This document shows positions 42,606 to 49,914 of a DNA stretch of 50,390 bases, one piece after another (position 1 is the first letter of the stretch; every line of letters begins with the position of its first letter). The notes under the pieces were generated by a model that saw only the letters and a list, made by a program, of their open reading frames with translations, was not told where the DNA came from and did not search any database. Origin of the DNA: Verrucomicrobiia bacterium (lineage in GTDB: Bacteria > Verrucomicrobiota > Verrucomicrobiia > Limisphaerales > UBA8199); NCBI GenBank assembly GCA_035946615.1, contig DASYZB010000065.1, positions 1-50,390 of the forward strand, read 5' to 3'. The position numbers and the translations under genes are program-made.

Positions 42606-44528
42606 ATGTCCCGGAACGGCAATACTCGCTGGGCAATCGTCTGTTGCGCAATACTGGCGGGCCTGGTGCTAGCCGCATTTGGGCCGGTCGCAGGCAACGG
42701 GTTTATTAATTACGACGACCCGGACTACGTCGTGCGCAATGAGCGGGTGCTGTCGGGACTAACGTGGGACAACACGGTTTGGGCCTTTCAAACCTTTCAT
42801 GCCGGCAATTGGCATCCCATCACGTGGCTCTCGCATATGGTGGATTGCCAGTTCTTTGGCCTGAACGCCCGCGCTCACCACCTGACCAGCCTCCTTTTTC
42901 ACCTGGCCAACAGCCTGATTTTGTTCTTCCTCATGCTGCGTCTGACGGCCACCCTCTGGCGCAGCGCGTTTGTGGCCGCGTTGTTTGCTCTGCATCCATT
43001 GCACGTCGAATCGGTCGCCTGGATTTCCGAGCGCAAGGACGTGTTGAGCGCATTCTTCGGGCTCCTCTCCATCTGGTTTTATGCCAGTTACGCGAGACGC
43101 ACCTCCGACGCTCCACGCTCCACGCTGCATGCTTTACTGCCCTTTCTCCTCTCTCTCGTCCTGTTCGCCCTCGGCCTGATGAGCAAAGCGATGCTCGTGA
43201 CGTTGCCATTCTTGCTCCTTCTGCTGGACTTCTGGCCTCTTCAACGAACCCGGTTGCCAATTGTGCACGAAGAATTATCACTCGCGAACGAGGTCTCATC
43301 CAAGAGTTCCTGCCCGGTCGCCTTTAGCCGGCTGGTTCTTGAAAAACTTCCATTCCTCACGCTGGCCGCAATCTCTGGCGTAATCACCTTTTGCGCGCAG
43401 AAGCGCCAAGGCGCTGTGGTGCCGGTCACGCTTCTCTCGCTGGGTTCGCGCTTCGAGCACGCATTGGTTTCTTACGGTATTTACCTGATGAAGACATTTT
43501 GGCCGGTTCGCCTGGCTGTCTATTATCCATTGCCTGACCAGGAGCCACTAGGCGCGGTAGCTTTGGCAGGCGCGGGGCTGACGCTAATCTCGCTGAGTGC
43601 GGTGCTTTTGTGGCGCACCCGGCCATACCTGGCGGTTGGATGGCTCTGGTTCGTGGGCATGCTGGCGCCTGTGAGCGGGCTGGTCCAAACGGGCCTGCAG
43701 GCCCAAGCGGACCGATACAGTTATCTCCCATCGATTGGCTTGTTCATTGTGGTGGCCTGGGGCTTGGCCGACATTGCACGGGCTTCTCGAATTCGCCAAA
43801 TCAGCTTTGCCTCGGGTTCTGCGGCAATCCTCGTCCTTTGCGGGATTCTGACCAATGCCCAAACGCGCTTGTGGAAGGACAGCGAAACCCTTTTCCGCCA
43901 CACGATTGATATTACCCCTGAGAATCCCGTCGCCAGGGTGAATCTCGGTTCTGCGCTCATCGAGGAGGGCAAATTTGCAGAGGCAAAGCAGCAATTCGCG
44001 GAAGCCGTCAGGCTCAAGCCCGGATATGCCGAGGCGCAAAGCAACCTCGGGTTTGCCCTGGCCATGCAGGGCAAAAGCGGAGATGCGGTTGCCCAGTATA
44101 GGCTCGCATTAGGCATTAACGCCCGCCTGGTGCGCACTCGTTCTTTGCTCGGCAGCGCGCTTCTGGCCCAAGGAAAACGCGCCGAAGCCGTCGCCGAGTA
44201 CAGAACCGCTCTGAGAGAGGACCCCGACTGGCCGGCCGCCTTGAATGATCTTGCCTGGGTTCTTGCCACCAGTCCTGAAAAATCCCCCGACAACGGCGCG
44301 GAGGCCGTGCGCCTTGCGGAGAAGGCCTGCACCCTCACTAAGTTCCATGAACCGCTGTTCATCGGCACTTTGGCTGCCGCCTACGCGCGGGCCAACCGCT
44401 TCAAGGAAGCAATCATGACGGCTGAAAGAGCAAAGACCCTCGCGGCCAAACTCGGAGAGAAAGCGATTGTCGAGCGCAATGAACACCTGCTGGAACTTTA
44501 CCATGCCGGAAAGCCTTACACGGAGTAG
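42606..44528 (+). CDS. Multi-pass membrane protein with C-terminal TPR (GT-C/TMTC-like)
   Basis: The protein has 640 residues from the ATG at 42606. About ten transmembrane spans (10-405) include NGFINYDDPDYVVRN with an acidic pair near 35-40, HPLHVESVAWISERKDVLSA near 138-157, and LGLMSKAMLVTLPFLLLLLD. This is the pattern of GT-C glycosyltransferase relatives (protein O-mannosyltransferase/TMTC-like) common in Verrucomicrobiota and Planctomycetes. The C-terminal 210 residues have three or four TPRs (ALIEEGKFAEAKQQFAEAVR, LGFALAMQGKSGDAVAQY), ending YHAGKPYTE. It probably glycosylates proteins or lipids. A close paralogue lies at 47847-49649 in the opposite orientation. Confidence 0.85.
   Translation: MSRNGNTRWAIVCCAILAGLVLAAFGPVAGNGFINYDDPDYVVRNERVLSGLTWDNTVWAFQTFHAGNWHPITWLSHMVDCQFFGLNARAHHLTSLLFHLANSLILFFLMLRLTATLWRSAFVAALFALHPLHVESVAWISERKDVLSAFFGLLSIWFYASYARRTSDAPRSTLHALLPFLLSLVLFALGLMSKAMLVTLPFLLLLLDFWPLQRTRLPIVHEELSLANEVSSKSSCPVAFSRLVLEKLPFLTLAAISGVITFCAQKRQGAVVPVTLLSLGSRFEHALVSYGIYLMKTFWPVRLAVYYPLPDQEPLGAVALAGAGLTLISLSAVLLWRTRPYLAVGWLWFVGMLAPVSGLVQTGLQAQADRYSYLPSIGLFIVVAWGLADIARASRIRQISFASGSAAILVLCGILTNAQTRLWKDSETLFRHTIDITPENPVARVNLGSALIEEGKFAEAKQQFAEAVRLKPGYAEAQSNLGFALAMQGKSGDAVAQYRLALGINARLVRTRSLLGSALLAQGKRAEAVAEYRTALREDPDWPAALNDLAWVLATSPEKSPDNGAEAVRLAEKACTLTKFHEPLFIGTLAAAYARANRFKEAIMTAERAKTLAAKLGEKAIVERNEHLLELYHAGKPYTE
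43108..43128. repeat. Heptanucleotide tandem repeat inside the membrane-TPR gene
   Basis: ACGCTCC ACGCTCC ACGCTGC: two perfect 7-nt units and one degenerate unit, in the coding strand. A change of one unit would shift the reading frame. The paralogue has a similar tract in the homologous loop (49094-49117). Confidence 0.75.
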
Positions 44529-44540
44529 AACTGGCAGCGC

Positions 44541-44586
44541 TCCTCGCCAAGCGTCTTGGACTGCGCCAGTCCTCTGATACTTTTGG
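44541..44586. repeat. Family C repeat, single copy
   Basis: It shares GCGTC-TGGA-TGCG-CCAGTCCTCTG and the end TTTTGG with 26291-26336. The 3' end TTTTGG is also the first six bases of the family A element that starts at 44581, so the two are nested or fused. Confidence 0.6.
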
Positions 44587-44699
44587 AGTGGGGTGGCAAG
44601 CGCAGCGCGACACCGCTTTTGGTCTGCAACTTTCACGCAACTGAGTCTGCTGCCTTCTCAAAGCGCCGTCGCCGCTGCGCTCTGCCGGCGCACTCCAAA
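44581..44699. repeat. Family A palindromic element, copy 1
   Basis: TTTTGGAGTG at the left end and CACTCCAAAG at the right end bracket two inverted arms (44581-44622 and 44659-44699) with the GACACCGCTTTTGG and CAAAGCGCCGTCGCC motifs. This copy is in the opposite orientation to the other three. It occupies most of the gap between the membrane-TPR gene and the protease gene and ends 40 nt before the protease start. Confidence 0.8.
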
Positions 44700-44739
44700 G
44701 AGATTGTTGCGGGAATTATTCCCCACTATACTGGCTTTG

Positions 44740-45720
44740 GTGAAGAACTTTGCTTTGTTTGCCCTTGCCACCTTACTGATGGCTCAGATCCCGGTTTCCG
44801 CGCAGGAGATTTCGTCCAACCCTCAGCCTGTTTCGACAAGGTTTGCCGGCTGGGCCACTAATGCGCCTGCGGTTTACAAGTTATTCAGCCAAGCCGTTAC
44901 AAACCCGGCACACCAACTCCGGTTCACGACGAATCCGGTTTTCGATCACTTCATTCCAGGGACACTCAGTTGCGAGACTTGGACGAATTTCATGGCCCAC
45001 ACCAACGGCGCGAGCATCGGTTTGTGGTCCGTCCGCTTGCGCCCGGCGGGCTGGCCGGCCATGCCGCCCGTCGTGAGGTGGAACACCCATTGCATCGCCT
45101 GGGGCATGGCGGGTTTGACGGCTATCAGTCCTTGTTGGGAGGGCGAGGGAGGCCCAGGGCAAGTGCCTATCACCGCATTGACAAAACGGCATGGGTACAC
45201 CCGAGGCCATGGGATGGGCCCTGAAGGGTTCAGGAAGGTTTATGCCGGGAAGAAGGTCTGGTTTCTCGAAGCGGACGACACCCTCATCGAGCGCAGGATA
45301 GTTGAGAGTGTGACCCGCATCACTCAGGGCCGCGATTACACCATCATGCTCTTTAACAAAGACCTGCCCGACTCGATTGCCCCTATGCGCGTCGTTTCGA
45401 CTGACATGGCCTGTATCAAGTGCCCCTACCGCCCCAATGCTCCTTGGTTGATTTTTCGCACCGAACAGGGCGGCTGCATCAGCACTACCATCCCCGGCTT
45501 CTCGACCATCACCTGGAAGGGGGGCGACTCTGGCTCACCCGACATGCTACCGCTGCCTGGAGAGCTGGTTTTTTTCCGGGGTCGAACCACAACGGGCCCA
45601 AGCCCCGAGATGCAAAAGGACATGGACGCGCTCTGCAAATCCGCCAGGCTTAACCCATCGAGATACCAACTCGATTGGGCCGATTTGTCCATGTACCCGT
45701 CTTTCGCTTCTGGGTTCTGA
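44740..45720 (+). CDS. Secreted trypsin-like serine protease
   Basis: The protein has 326 residues from the GTG at 44740; an open frame continues upstream through the repeat but has no plausible signal. A signal peptide (NFALFALATLLMAQIPVSAQ) precedes a chymotrypsin-fold-like domain: candidate catalytic His in ALTKRHGYTRGHGM near 155-170, candidate Asp in GRDYTIMLFNKDLPDSI near 205, and the classic Ser motif KGGDSGSPDMLPLPGELVFF near 262. Two cysteine pairs (NTHCIAWG, SPCWEG, ACIKCPY) may form disulfides. Substrates unknown. Exported or periplasmic. The GDSGSP motif is the main support. Confidence 0.72.
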   Translation: MKNFALFALATLLMAQIPVSAQEISSNPQPVSTRFAGWATNAPAVYKLFSQAVTNPAHQLRFTTNPVFDHFIPGTLSCETWTNFMAHTNGASIGLWSVRLRPAGWPAMPPVVRWNTHCIAWGMAGLTAISPCWEGEGGPGQVPITALTKRHGYTRGHGMGPEGFRKVYAGKKVWFLEADDTLIERRIVESVTRITQGRDYTIMLFNKDLPDSIAPMRVVSTDMACIKCPYRPNAPWLIFRTEQGGCISTTIPGFSTITWKGGDSGSPDMLPLPGELVFFRGRTTTGPSPEMQKDMDALCKSARLNPSRYQLDWADLSMYPSFASGF

Positions 45721-45751
45721 GGCCACGCGCGCTTGGGCTTCGTCCCCAGCC

Positions 45752-45793
45752 CTTACTCTCACTCTTACTCTTACTCCTGCACTTGCTCCCACT
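45752..45793. repeat. Degenerate hexanucleotide repeat
   Basis: Seven consecutive 6-nt units read CTTACT, CTCACT, CTTACT, CTTACT, CCTGCA, CTTGCT, CCCACT. It lies just after the protease stop. The rest of the 250-nt gap up to 45972 has no gene. Confidence 0.55.
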
Positions 45794-45960
45794 CGGCCTC
45801 CGAGGGGGACGTTCCCGGCGCCCGGAGGACGATTCTGAAAGGCCATCGTAAAAGTAAGATAGCCAGACCCTCTGGTTTCCACCGTTCTTTGTGCTCTTTG
45901 TATTCTTTTGCGGCTTTCAGAAAACTTCCATTTTGATGTGGTGTTTTATTTTGACAAAAG

Positions 45961-45966
45961 TATAAT
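45961..45966 (+). promoter_or_regulatory. Possible -10 element giving a leaderless transcript
   Basis: A perfect TATAAT lies with exactly 6 nt (AAAAGC) between it and the ATG at 45973. A start site at the usual distance would fall on the ATG, so the transcript could be leaderless. There is no Shine-Dalgarno. A clear -35 at 17 nt is not visible; TTGACA at 45951 is too close. Confidence 0.4.
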
Positions 45967-45972
45967 AAAAGC

Positions 45973-46896
45973 ATGAAGAATGGTGGAAAGGTGTGGGTAT
46001 GCATGGTCGGCAGCCTTGCTCTTTGCACGGCGGCAAACGCCATTACTGACACTGCCCCTTACCAGGGGATTGTCGAGCGCAACGCGTTCGGGCTCAAGCC
46101 CCCGCCCCCGCCGCCTGACCCCGAGGCCACCAAACCGCCCCCGCCGAAAATCATTCTCACGGGCATTCTTGCCGGAAGCGTATTTGGCGGCAAACGCGCG
46201 CTCATGAAAACGCCCCCGGCGCCGGTCAAACCCGGCCAAAAACCCGGTACGGAGGAGTATTACATCCTCAATATCGGCCAACGCCAGGGAGACATCGAGG
46301 TTCTGGATATTGATGATAAAGCCGGCAGCGTTAAGGTGAACAATGGCGGAACGGTTGAAACGCTGACGCTGGATAAAGACGGCCAAAAGTTGCCCACTAC
46401 AACACCGCCAGCCGGGATTCCCACGCCAACCGGTATCGTGCCCCCGCCGATGTCCATTCCAGGCCGCGGCTTTAACCCGAGCGGCGGCGCCCCCGGCTTC
46501 ACGATGCCCACGCGTGCTATGCGCTCCAATACCACCACGCCTGGAAGCCCTGGAATGAACCCGGGAATGGCTAATGGAATGGTTAATGGAATGGCCAATG
46601 GCGTGGCTCTTCCTGGTTTCGGTACGGCGCAAAGCGCGGCATCCGCGCAATTTCCTGAATCAAACTTGAGTCCGGAGGAGCAGGATGTCCTTATCGCAGC
46701 GCAGTATCAAAATGCCAAAATGAAAGGCGATCCCTCTGCAGCCTTATTCCCTCCAACCCGGCTTACACCTAACGTGAACACGGTCCCGATGCCCGGCGCT
46801 CCCGGCAGCGGAACTCCGAACCCGGGTGCGGGTCCGCAGGTGATGCCGCCTTCACCCTTCAACTTCGGCAGAGGGCTGCCCCCGGCCCCGCAATAA
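45973..46896 (+). CDS. Exported Pro/Gly-rich protein with GspC-like N-terminus
   Basis: The protein has 307 residues. Signal peptide (WVCMVGSLALCTAANA), then a domain of about 110 residues with GIVERNAFGLKPPPPPPDP, IILTGILAGSVFGGKRALM and YYILNIGQRQGDIEVLDID. This is the pattern of GspC/PilP homology-region domains of type II secretion or type IV pilus assembly (R-(N/P)-(P/A)-F, beta-strands of a Gly-containing lock). The remainder is Pro/Gly/Met-rich with a low-complexity GMNPGMANGMVNGMANG stretch near 195-211, and is probably unstructured. A secretion role is inferred from the N-terminal domain; no other secretion genes are present. Confidence 0.6.
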   Translation: MKNGGKVWVCMVGSLALCTAANAITDTAPYQGIVERNAFGLKPPPPPPDPEATKPPPPKIILTGILAGSVFGGKRALMKTPPAPVKPGQKPGTEEYYILNIGQRQGDIEVLDIDDKAGSVKVNNGGTVETLTLDKDGQKLPTTTPPAGIPTPTGIVPPPMSIPGRGFNPSGGAPGFTMPTRAMRSNTTTPGSPGMNPGMANGMVNGMANGVALPGFGTAQSAASAQFPESNLSPEEQDVLIAAQYQNAKMKGDPSAALFPPTRLTPNVNTVPMPGAPGSGTPNPGAGPQVMPPSPFNFGRGLPPAPQ

Positions 46897-46920
46897 GATT
46901 CCCTCGCGTAAGAGCTTTGT

Positions 46921-47029
46921 CTTTGGAGCGCAGCGGCGACGGCGCTTTGGAAAGGCGGCAGGATTCAATCCCCGTGAAAGTCACAGCCCCAAAGCGGTGT
47001 CGCGCTTCGCTTGCCACCGCACTCCAAAA
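46921..47029. repeat. Family A palindromic element, copy 2
   Basis: CTTTGGAG at 46921 and CCGCACTCCAAAA ending at 47029 bracket arms carrying CGACGGCGCTTTGG and CAAAGCGGTGTCGCG. The left arm has lost about 13 nt relative to copies 3 and 4. It ends 4 nt from the transposase stop codon. Confidence 0.8.
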
Positions 47030-47033
47030 CACG

Positions 47034-47603
47034 TCACCATTCGTTCACGACATCGTACTCGTCAGGGATTTGCAGCCGGTCTGTCTTAAAACGATAGATT
47101 GTCCTTACCTGGGCTGGAGTGGCTGTACGCTCGAACCATCTGGCCGAACACCACGGATACAGGCTTGCGAGGGGCGCCAATCCGTGCTTTACGGGATTCC
47201 TATGGACATAGTTCAGCCGCGCCAAATACGATTTCTCGTAAGTCAGTCGTGTTTCCCGAAAATTGTGCCAAACCTTCCGACCCGGCGTGCCATCCAGACG
47301 ATTAAGCCACTTCGCGGTTTTCTCGTGCAGTTTACCGAGCATCCGCCGAAGGTTGGCTGCATCAGGTTCTTTTGGCGGTGAATGCGCGACGAAATGATAA
47401 TGGTTCGAGAACACCGCCCAAGCCTCCAGGCGCCATTTAAATTCTGACGCTACAACAAGCAGACCACGATGCAGCACGCGCAGCCGCTCGGCGCCACGGA
47501 AGTGATGAGATTTCAAATAGGTTCCTGCGGTAACAAAATAAGTCCCGCCTTGAGAAAGCTGGTGAGTGGGTGCGCGCGGCCAGGGTATTTTCGGCTCCTG
47601 CAT
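47034..47603 (-). CDS. REP-associated tyrosine transposase (RAYT, Y1/HUH)
   Basis: About 189 residues from the ATG at 47603. ATGs at 47621 and 47642 are possible; the open frame beyond runs through repeat DNA. It has the IS200/RAYT pattern: PIPWPRAPTHQL-like start, YFVTAGTYLKSHHFR near 20-35, the HUH-type pair in FSNHYHFVAHSP near 75, a helix ending YLARLNYVHRNPVKHGLA near 140 that carries the nucleophilic Tyr, and YPWCSARWFER near 160. RAYTs nick single-stranded palindromic ends and are linked to dispersal of REP elements. It is bracketed by two family A palindromes, the likely substrates. Length is typical and no frameshift is visible, so it could be active. Confidence 0.88.
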   Translation of the reverse strand: MQEPKIPWPRAPTHQLSQGGTYFVTAGTYLKSHHFRGAERLRVLHRGLLVVASEFKWRLEAWAVFSNHYHFVAHSPPKEPDAANLRRMLGKLHEKTAKWLNRLDGTPGRKVWHNFRETRLTYEKSYLARLNYVHRNPVKHGLAPLASLYPWCSARWFERTATPAQVRTIYRFKTDRLQIPDEYDVVNEW

Positions 47604-47646
47604 TCGCCAAAAGATGGGCATTCGGCGCAAATTCACCAGCATTTTT

Positions 47647-47683
47647 TGAGTGAGCGCCGGCAGAGCGCAGCGGCCGCTTTTGC
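47647..47683. repeat. Partial family A arm
   Basis: GAGTGAGCGCCGGCAGAGCG and the following CAGCGGCCGCTTTTGC match the left arm of the adjacent full copy 3, as a truncated tandem duplicate. It lies between the RAYT start region and copy 3. Confidence 0.6.
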
Positions 47684-47824
47684 CTTTGGAGTGCGCCGGC
47701 AGAGCGCAGCGACGACGGCGCTTTGGGAAGGCGGACAGTCCCAAGGCCAAATCGCAGGGGTAAACCTCGTTGGGCGCTACCAGGCAAAGCGGTGTCGCGC
47801 TTCGCTTGCCACCGAACTCCAAAA
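47684..47824. repeat. Family A palindromic element, copy 3
   Basis: CTTTGGAGTGCG at the left and CGAACTCCAAAA at the right, with inner arms CGACGGCGCTTTGG and CAAAGCGGTGTCGCGC. It is 141 nt long and lies directly upstream of the RAYT gene, 23 nt from the stop of the membrane-TPR paralogue. The loop (GGCGGACAG to CTACCAGG) resembles that of copy 4, so the whole element, not only the arms, is conserved. Confidence 0.8.
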
Positions 47825-47846
47825 CAGGTCACCAGCAATCCTATGG

Positions 47847-49649
47847 TCACTGGGTCCGGTACGGCTTTCCTGCGCGGTAGAGTTCAAGAAGGTCCTTGTT
47901 CTTCTGCGCCAATTCGGATTCATGCCAAAGCTGGGCGTGGTCGCAGGCCATTTGGGCAGTGGCAACCGCCGCATCGAACTGCCCCGCTTCGGCGTACGCT
48001 GCAGCCAATGTCCCGATAAAAACCGTTCTTTGGTAATCGGTTAGCTGGCAAGCGCGTTGGGCCAATCGAACGGCTTCAGTCCCGTTCTGCAGCTTGGGAT
48101 CAGGGGAGGTTGCGCGCAACCACGCCAGGTTGTTGAGGGCCTCGGGAACATTCGGGTCGCTTTGAAGCGCCAATTCATAGTGGTGGATCGCCTCTGCGCA
48201 TCTACCTTCGTCAGCGAGGACAGAAGCCAACTGGCCCTGGGCCTTCGCAAAACCCGGATCGATCTGGAGAGCTCTTTGTAATTCATAAGATGCTTCATTG
48301 AGTTTTCCCTGTTCGGCAAGGGCTTTGCCGAGGCTGAAGCGAGCAACGGAATTGTCAGGCGTGACCGACAGGGCATGCTGAAACAAGGTCAGTGTGTCCT
48401 TCCAGTAGCGAGTCTGCACATTACTCGCCATGGCACAGGCCGCCAGCAACATGAACCCCAGAGCAAAGGTGAGCTTCCTTGGAATGGCATGCTGGGAGGC
48501 CATTTCTGCAGTCAGCCAGGTGAGAGCGATGAACAAACCGACGAACGGCAAATAGCTGTATCGGTCTGCCATCGATTGGGCGCCGACTTGAACGATGCCG
48601 ATTACGGGTATTAGCATGCCCAAAAACCAAAACCAGCCGGTTGCCAAGAATGGAAAACGCCGTGTCCCAAACAGGACGGCAATGCTGATCGCCAGCAATA
48701 GTGCAGCCGCCGCAGCGACTTGCCACAAAGCCCAATTCGCCGGCTGCGGATAAAACACTGTCAGGTCTGCTGGCCAGAATAGCTTCCCAAGATAACGGCA
48801 ATATGAAACCAGGGCATTGGCCAGGCGCGCCGATAGCGGCAGCGCGTTGAGCGTAGCCACCGCGCCGCCGGCCTGTTGTACGCGTAACGTGACAAAGCTC
48901 GATATGGCGCTCAGCGCCAGAAATGGGAGTTTCTCGATCAGAATCCTTGGCGAAACGGACCGGAGCGAGGGCTGGAGGCGCTGCAAGGGCCAAAAATCCA
49001 GCAGCAGGAGAACGAAAGGCAGGGTTACCAGCATGGGCTTGCTCATCAAGCCAAGGGCGAACAAGGCCAGGGAAAGGAGGTAGGGCGGCAAAACGTCGAG
49101 CGTCGAGCGTCGAGCGTGGGGCGCCTTTGCGGCGTAGTTCGCGTAGGCCCAAATGGTTAGAAAGCCGAAAAACGCGCTAAGCAGGTCCTTTCGCTCAGAA
49201 ACCCAGGCGACCGTTTGGACGTGCATGGGATGAACCGCAAAAAGCCCCGCCACGAGCGCGCTGCGCCAGAGCGACCCGGTCAATCGCTTAAGCAAAAAAA
49301 ACAGAAGCAAGGTATTGGTGACGTGGAGGAGCAAGTTGACCGCGTGATGGGCACCGGGGCTGACGCCAAAGAGGGTCACATCCAGCATGTGCGAGGCCCA
49401 GGTTAAGGGGTGCCAATTGCCAGCCCAACCGGTGGTGAAGGCCCAAGCCAATCCCCGCCAGGTGAGCCCGGCCAGAACCTGGGGGGTTTGGGTGACGTAA
49501 TCAGGGTCATCATAGTTGATGAACCCGTTGCGGAGCACCGGCCAGAAGGCGGCCACGGCGAGAGCAATCAGCAACGCGCTGAGCAGGAGGATGCAGACAA
49601 AAACGTCCAAATGCCTTCGATCATTTGCGCGCAGGTCTTCCAACATCAT
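47847..49649 (-). CDS. Multi-pass membrane protein with C-terminal TPR, paralogue
   Basis: About 600 residues from the ATG at 49649; a second ATG follows directly. Same plan as the gene at 42606: NGFINYDDPDYVTQT near 40, HPLTWASHMLDVTLFG, HPMHVQTVAWVSERKDLLSA near 137-156, LGLMSKPMLVTLPFVLLLLD, then TPRs (LGKALAEQGKLNEASYELQR, EGRCAEAIHHYELAL) and the tail YRAGKPYRTQ. The two proteins align end to end. The predicted role is the same, a GT-C-type glycosyltransferase relative. The two genes form a widely spaced inverted pair around the RAYT region, which could allow recombination. Confidence 0.85.
   Translation of the reverse strand: MMLEDLRANDRRHLDVFVCILLLSALLIALAVAAFWPVLRNGFINYDDPDYVTQTPQVLAGLTWRGLAWAFTTGWAGNWHPLTWASHMLDVTLFGVSPGAHHAVNLLLHVTNTLLLFFLLKRLTGSLWRSALVAGLFAVHPMHVQTVAWVSERKDLLSAFFGFLTIWAYANYAAKAPHARRSTLDVLPPYLLSLALFALGLMSKPMLVTLPFVLLLLDFWPLQRLQPSLRSVSPRILIEKLPFLALSAISSFVTLRVQQAGGAVATLNALPLSARLANALVSYCRYLGKLFWPADLTVFYPQPANWALWQVAAAAALLLAISIAVLFGTRRFPFLATGWFWFLGMLIPVIGIVQVGAQSMADRYSYLPFVGLFIALTWLTAEMASQHAIPRKLTFALGFMLLAACAMASNVQTRYWKDTLTLFQHALSVTPDNSVARFSLGKALAEQGKLNEASYELQRALQIDPGFAKAQGQLASVLADEGRCAEAIHHYELALQSDPNVPEALNNLAWLRATSPDPKLQNGTEAVRLAQRACQLTDYQRTVFIGTLAAAYAEAGQFDAAVATAQMACDHAQLWHESELAQKNKDLLELYRAGKPYRTQ
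49094..49117. repeat. Heptanucleotide tandem repeat inside the paralogue
   Basis: Three perfect 7-nt units (CGTCGAG on the plus strand, ACGCTCG in the coding sense) plus a CGT start of a fourth. It corresponds in position and near-sequence to 43108-43128 of the other paralogue. Loss or gain of a unit would shift the frame. Confidence 0.8.
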
Positions 49650-49704
49650 GACTTTAGCAGGACGCAATGAGATGGCAAAGCACAAGAATACGTTTGTTTC
49701 TTTG

Positions 49705-49846
49705 TTTTGGAGTGCGCCGGCAGAGCGCAGCGGCGACGGCGCTTTGGGCTAGCCGGACAGGGCCAACTGCGAATTGCGAAGGTTAAACCTTGCGGAAACT
49801 CCCAGGCAAAGCGGTGTCGCGCTTCGCTTGCCACCGCACTCCAAAA
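49705..49846. repeat. Family A palindromic element, copy 4
   Basis: This is the best-preserved copy: TTTTGGAGTGCG at the left and CGCACTCCAAAA at the right are perfect 12-bp inverted repeats, and the whole element is 142 nt. Inner arms match copy 3. It lies in the gap between the membrane-TPR paralogue start and the terminator at 49859. Confidence 0.85.
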
Positions 49847-49858
49847 GGGCGCGTGTAC

Positions 49859-49890
49859 AAAAAAAGAAGCCGCCCGTTTCCGAGCGGCTT
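49859..49890 (-). terminator. Rho-independent terminator for the PEP-CTERM gene
   Basis: On the minus strand AAGCCGC (49884-49890) pairs with GCGGCTT (49867-49873) around a 10-nt loop, followed by C and a seven-T run (49859-49865). It is 25 nt after the stop codon at 49915. Confidence 0.9.
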
Positions 49891-49914
49891 GTGTGTGATT
49901 TAAAGAGCCTTCTC

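Larger units (their letters stand above)
46921..47824 (-). mobile_element. RAYT flanked by two family A elements
   Basis: Copy 2 of the family A palindrome, the RAYT gene and copy 3 are contiguous within 904 nt. The two flanking copies are in the same orientation. This is the arrangement of REPtron-like units, in which a solitary Y1 transposase is bracketed by the repeats it is believed to mobilise. Confidence 0.75.

Noticed and set aside
47604-47822. N-terminal extension of the RAYT frame to 47822
   Set aside because: The extra 73 codons translate the palindromic element itself (repeated CALPAHSK-type peptides) and do not fit the family's start.
46921-47824. CRISPR-like array from the repeated blocks near the RAYT
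   Set aside because: The blocks are inverted palindromes with unequal spacing and conserved loops, not direct repeats with unique spacers, and no cas genes are present.
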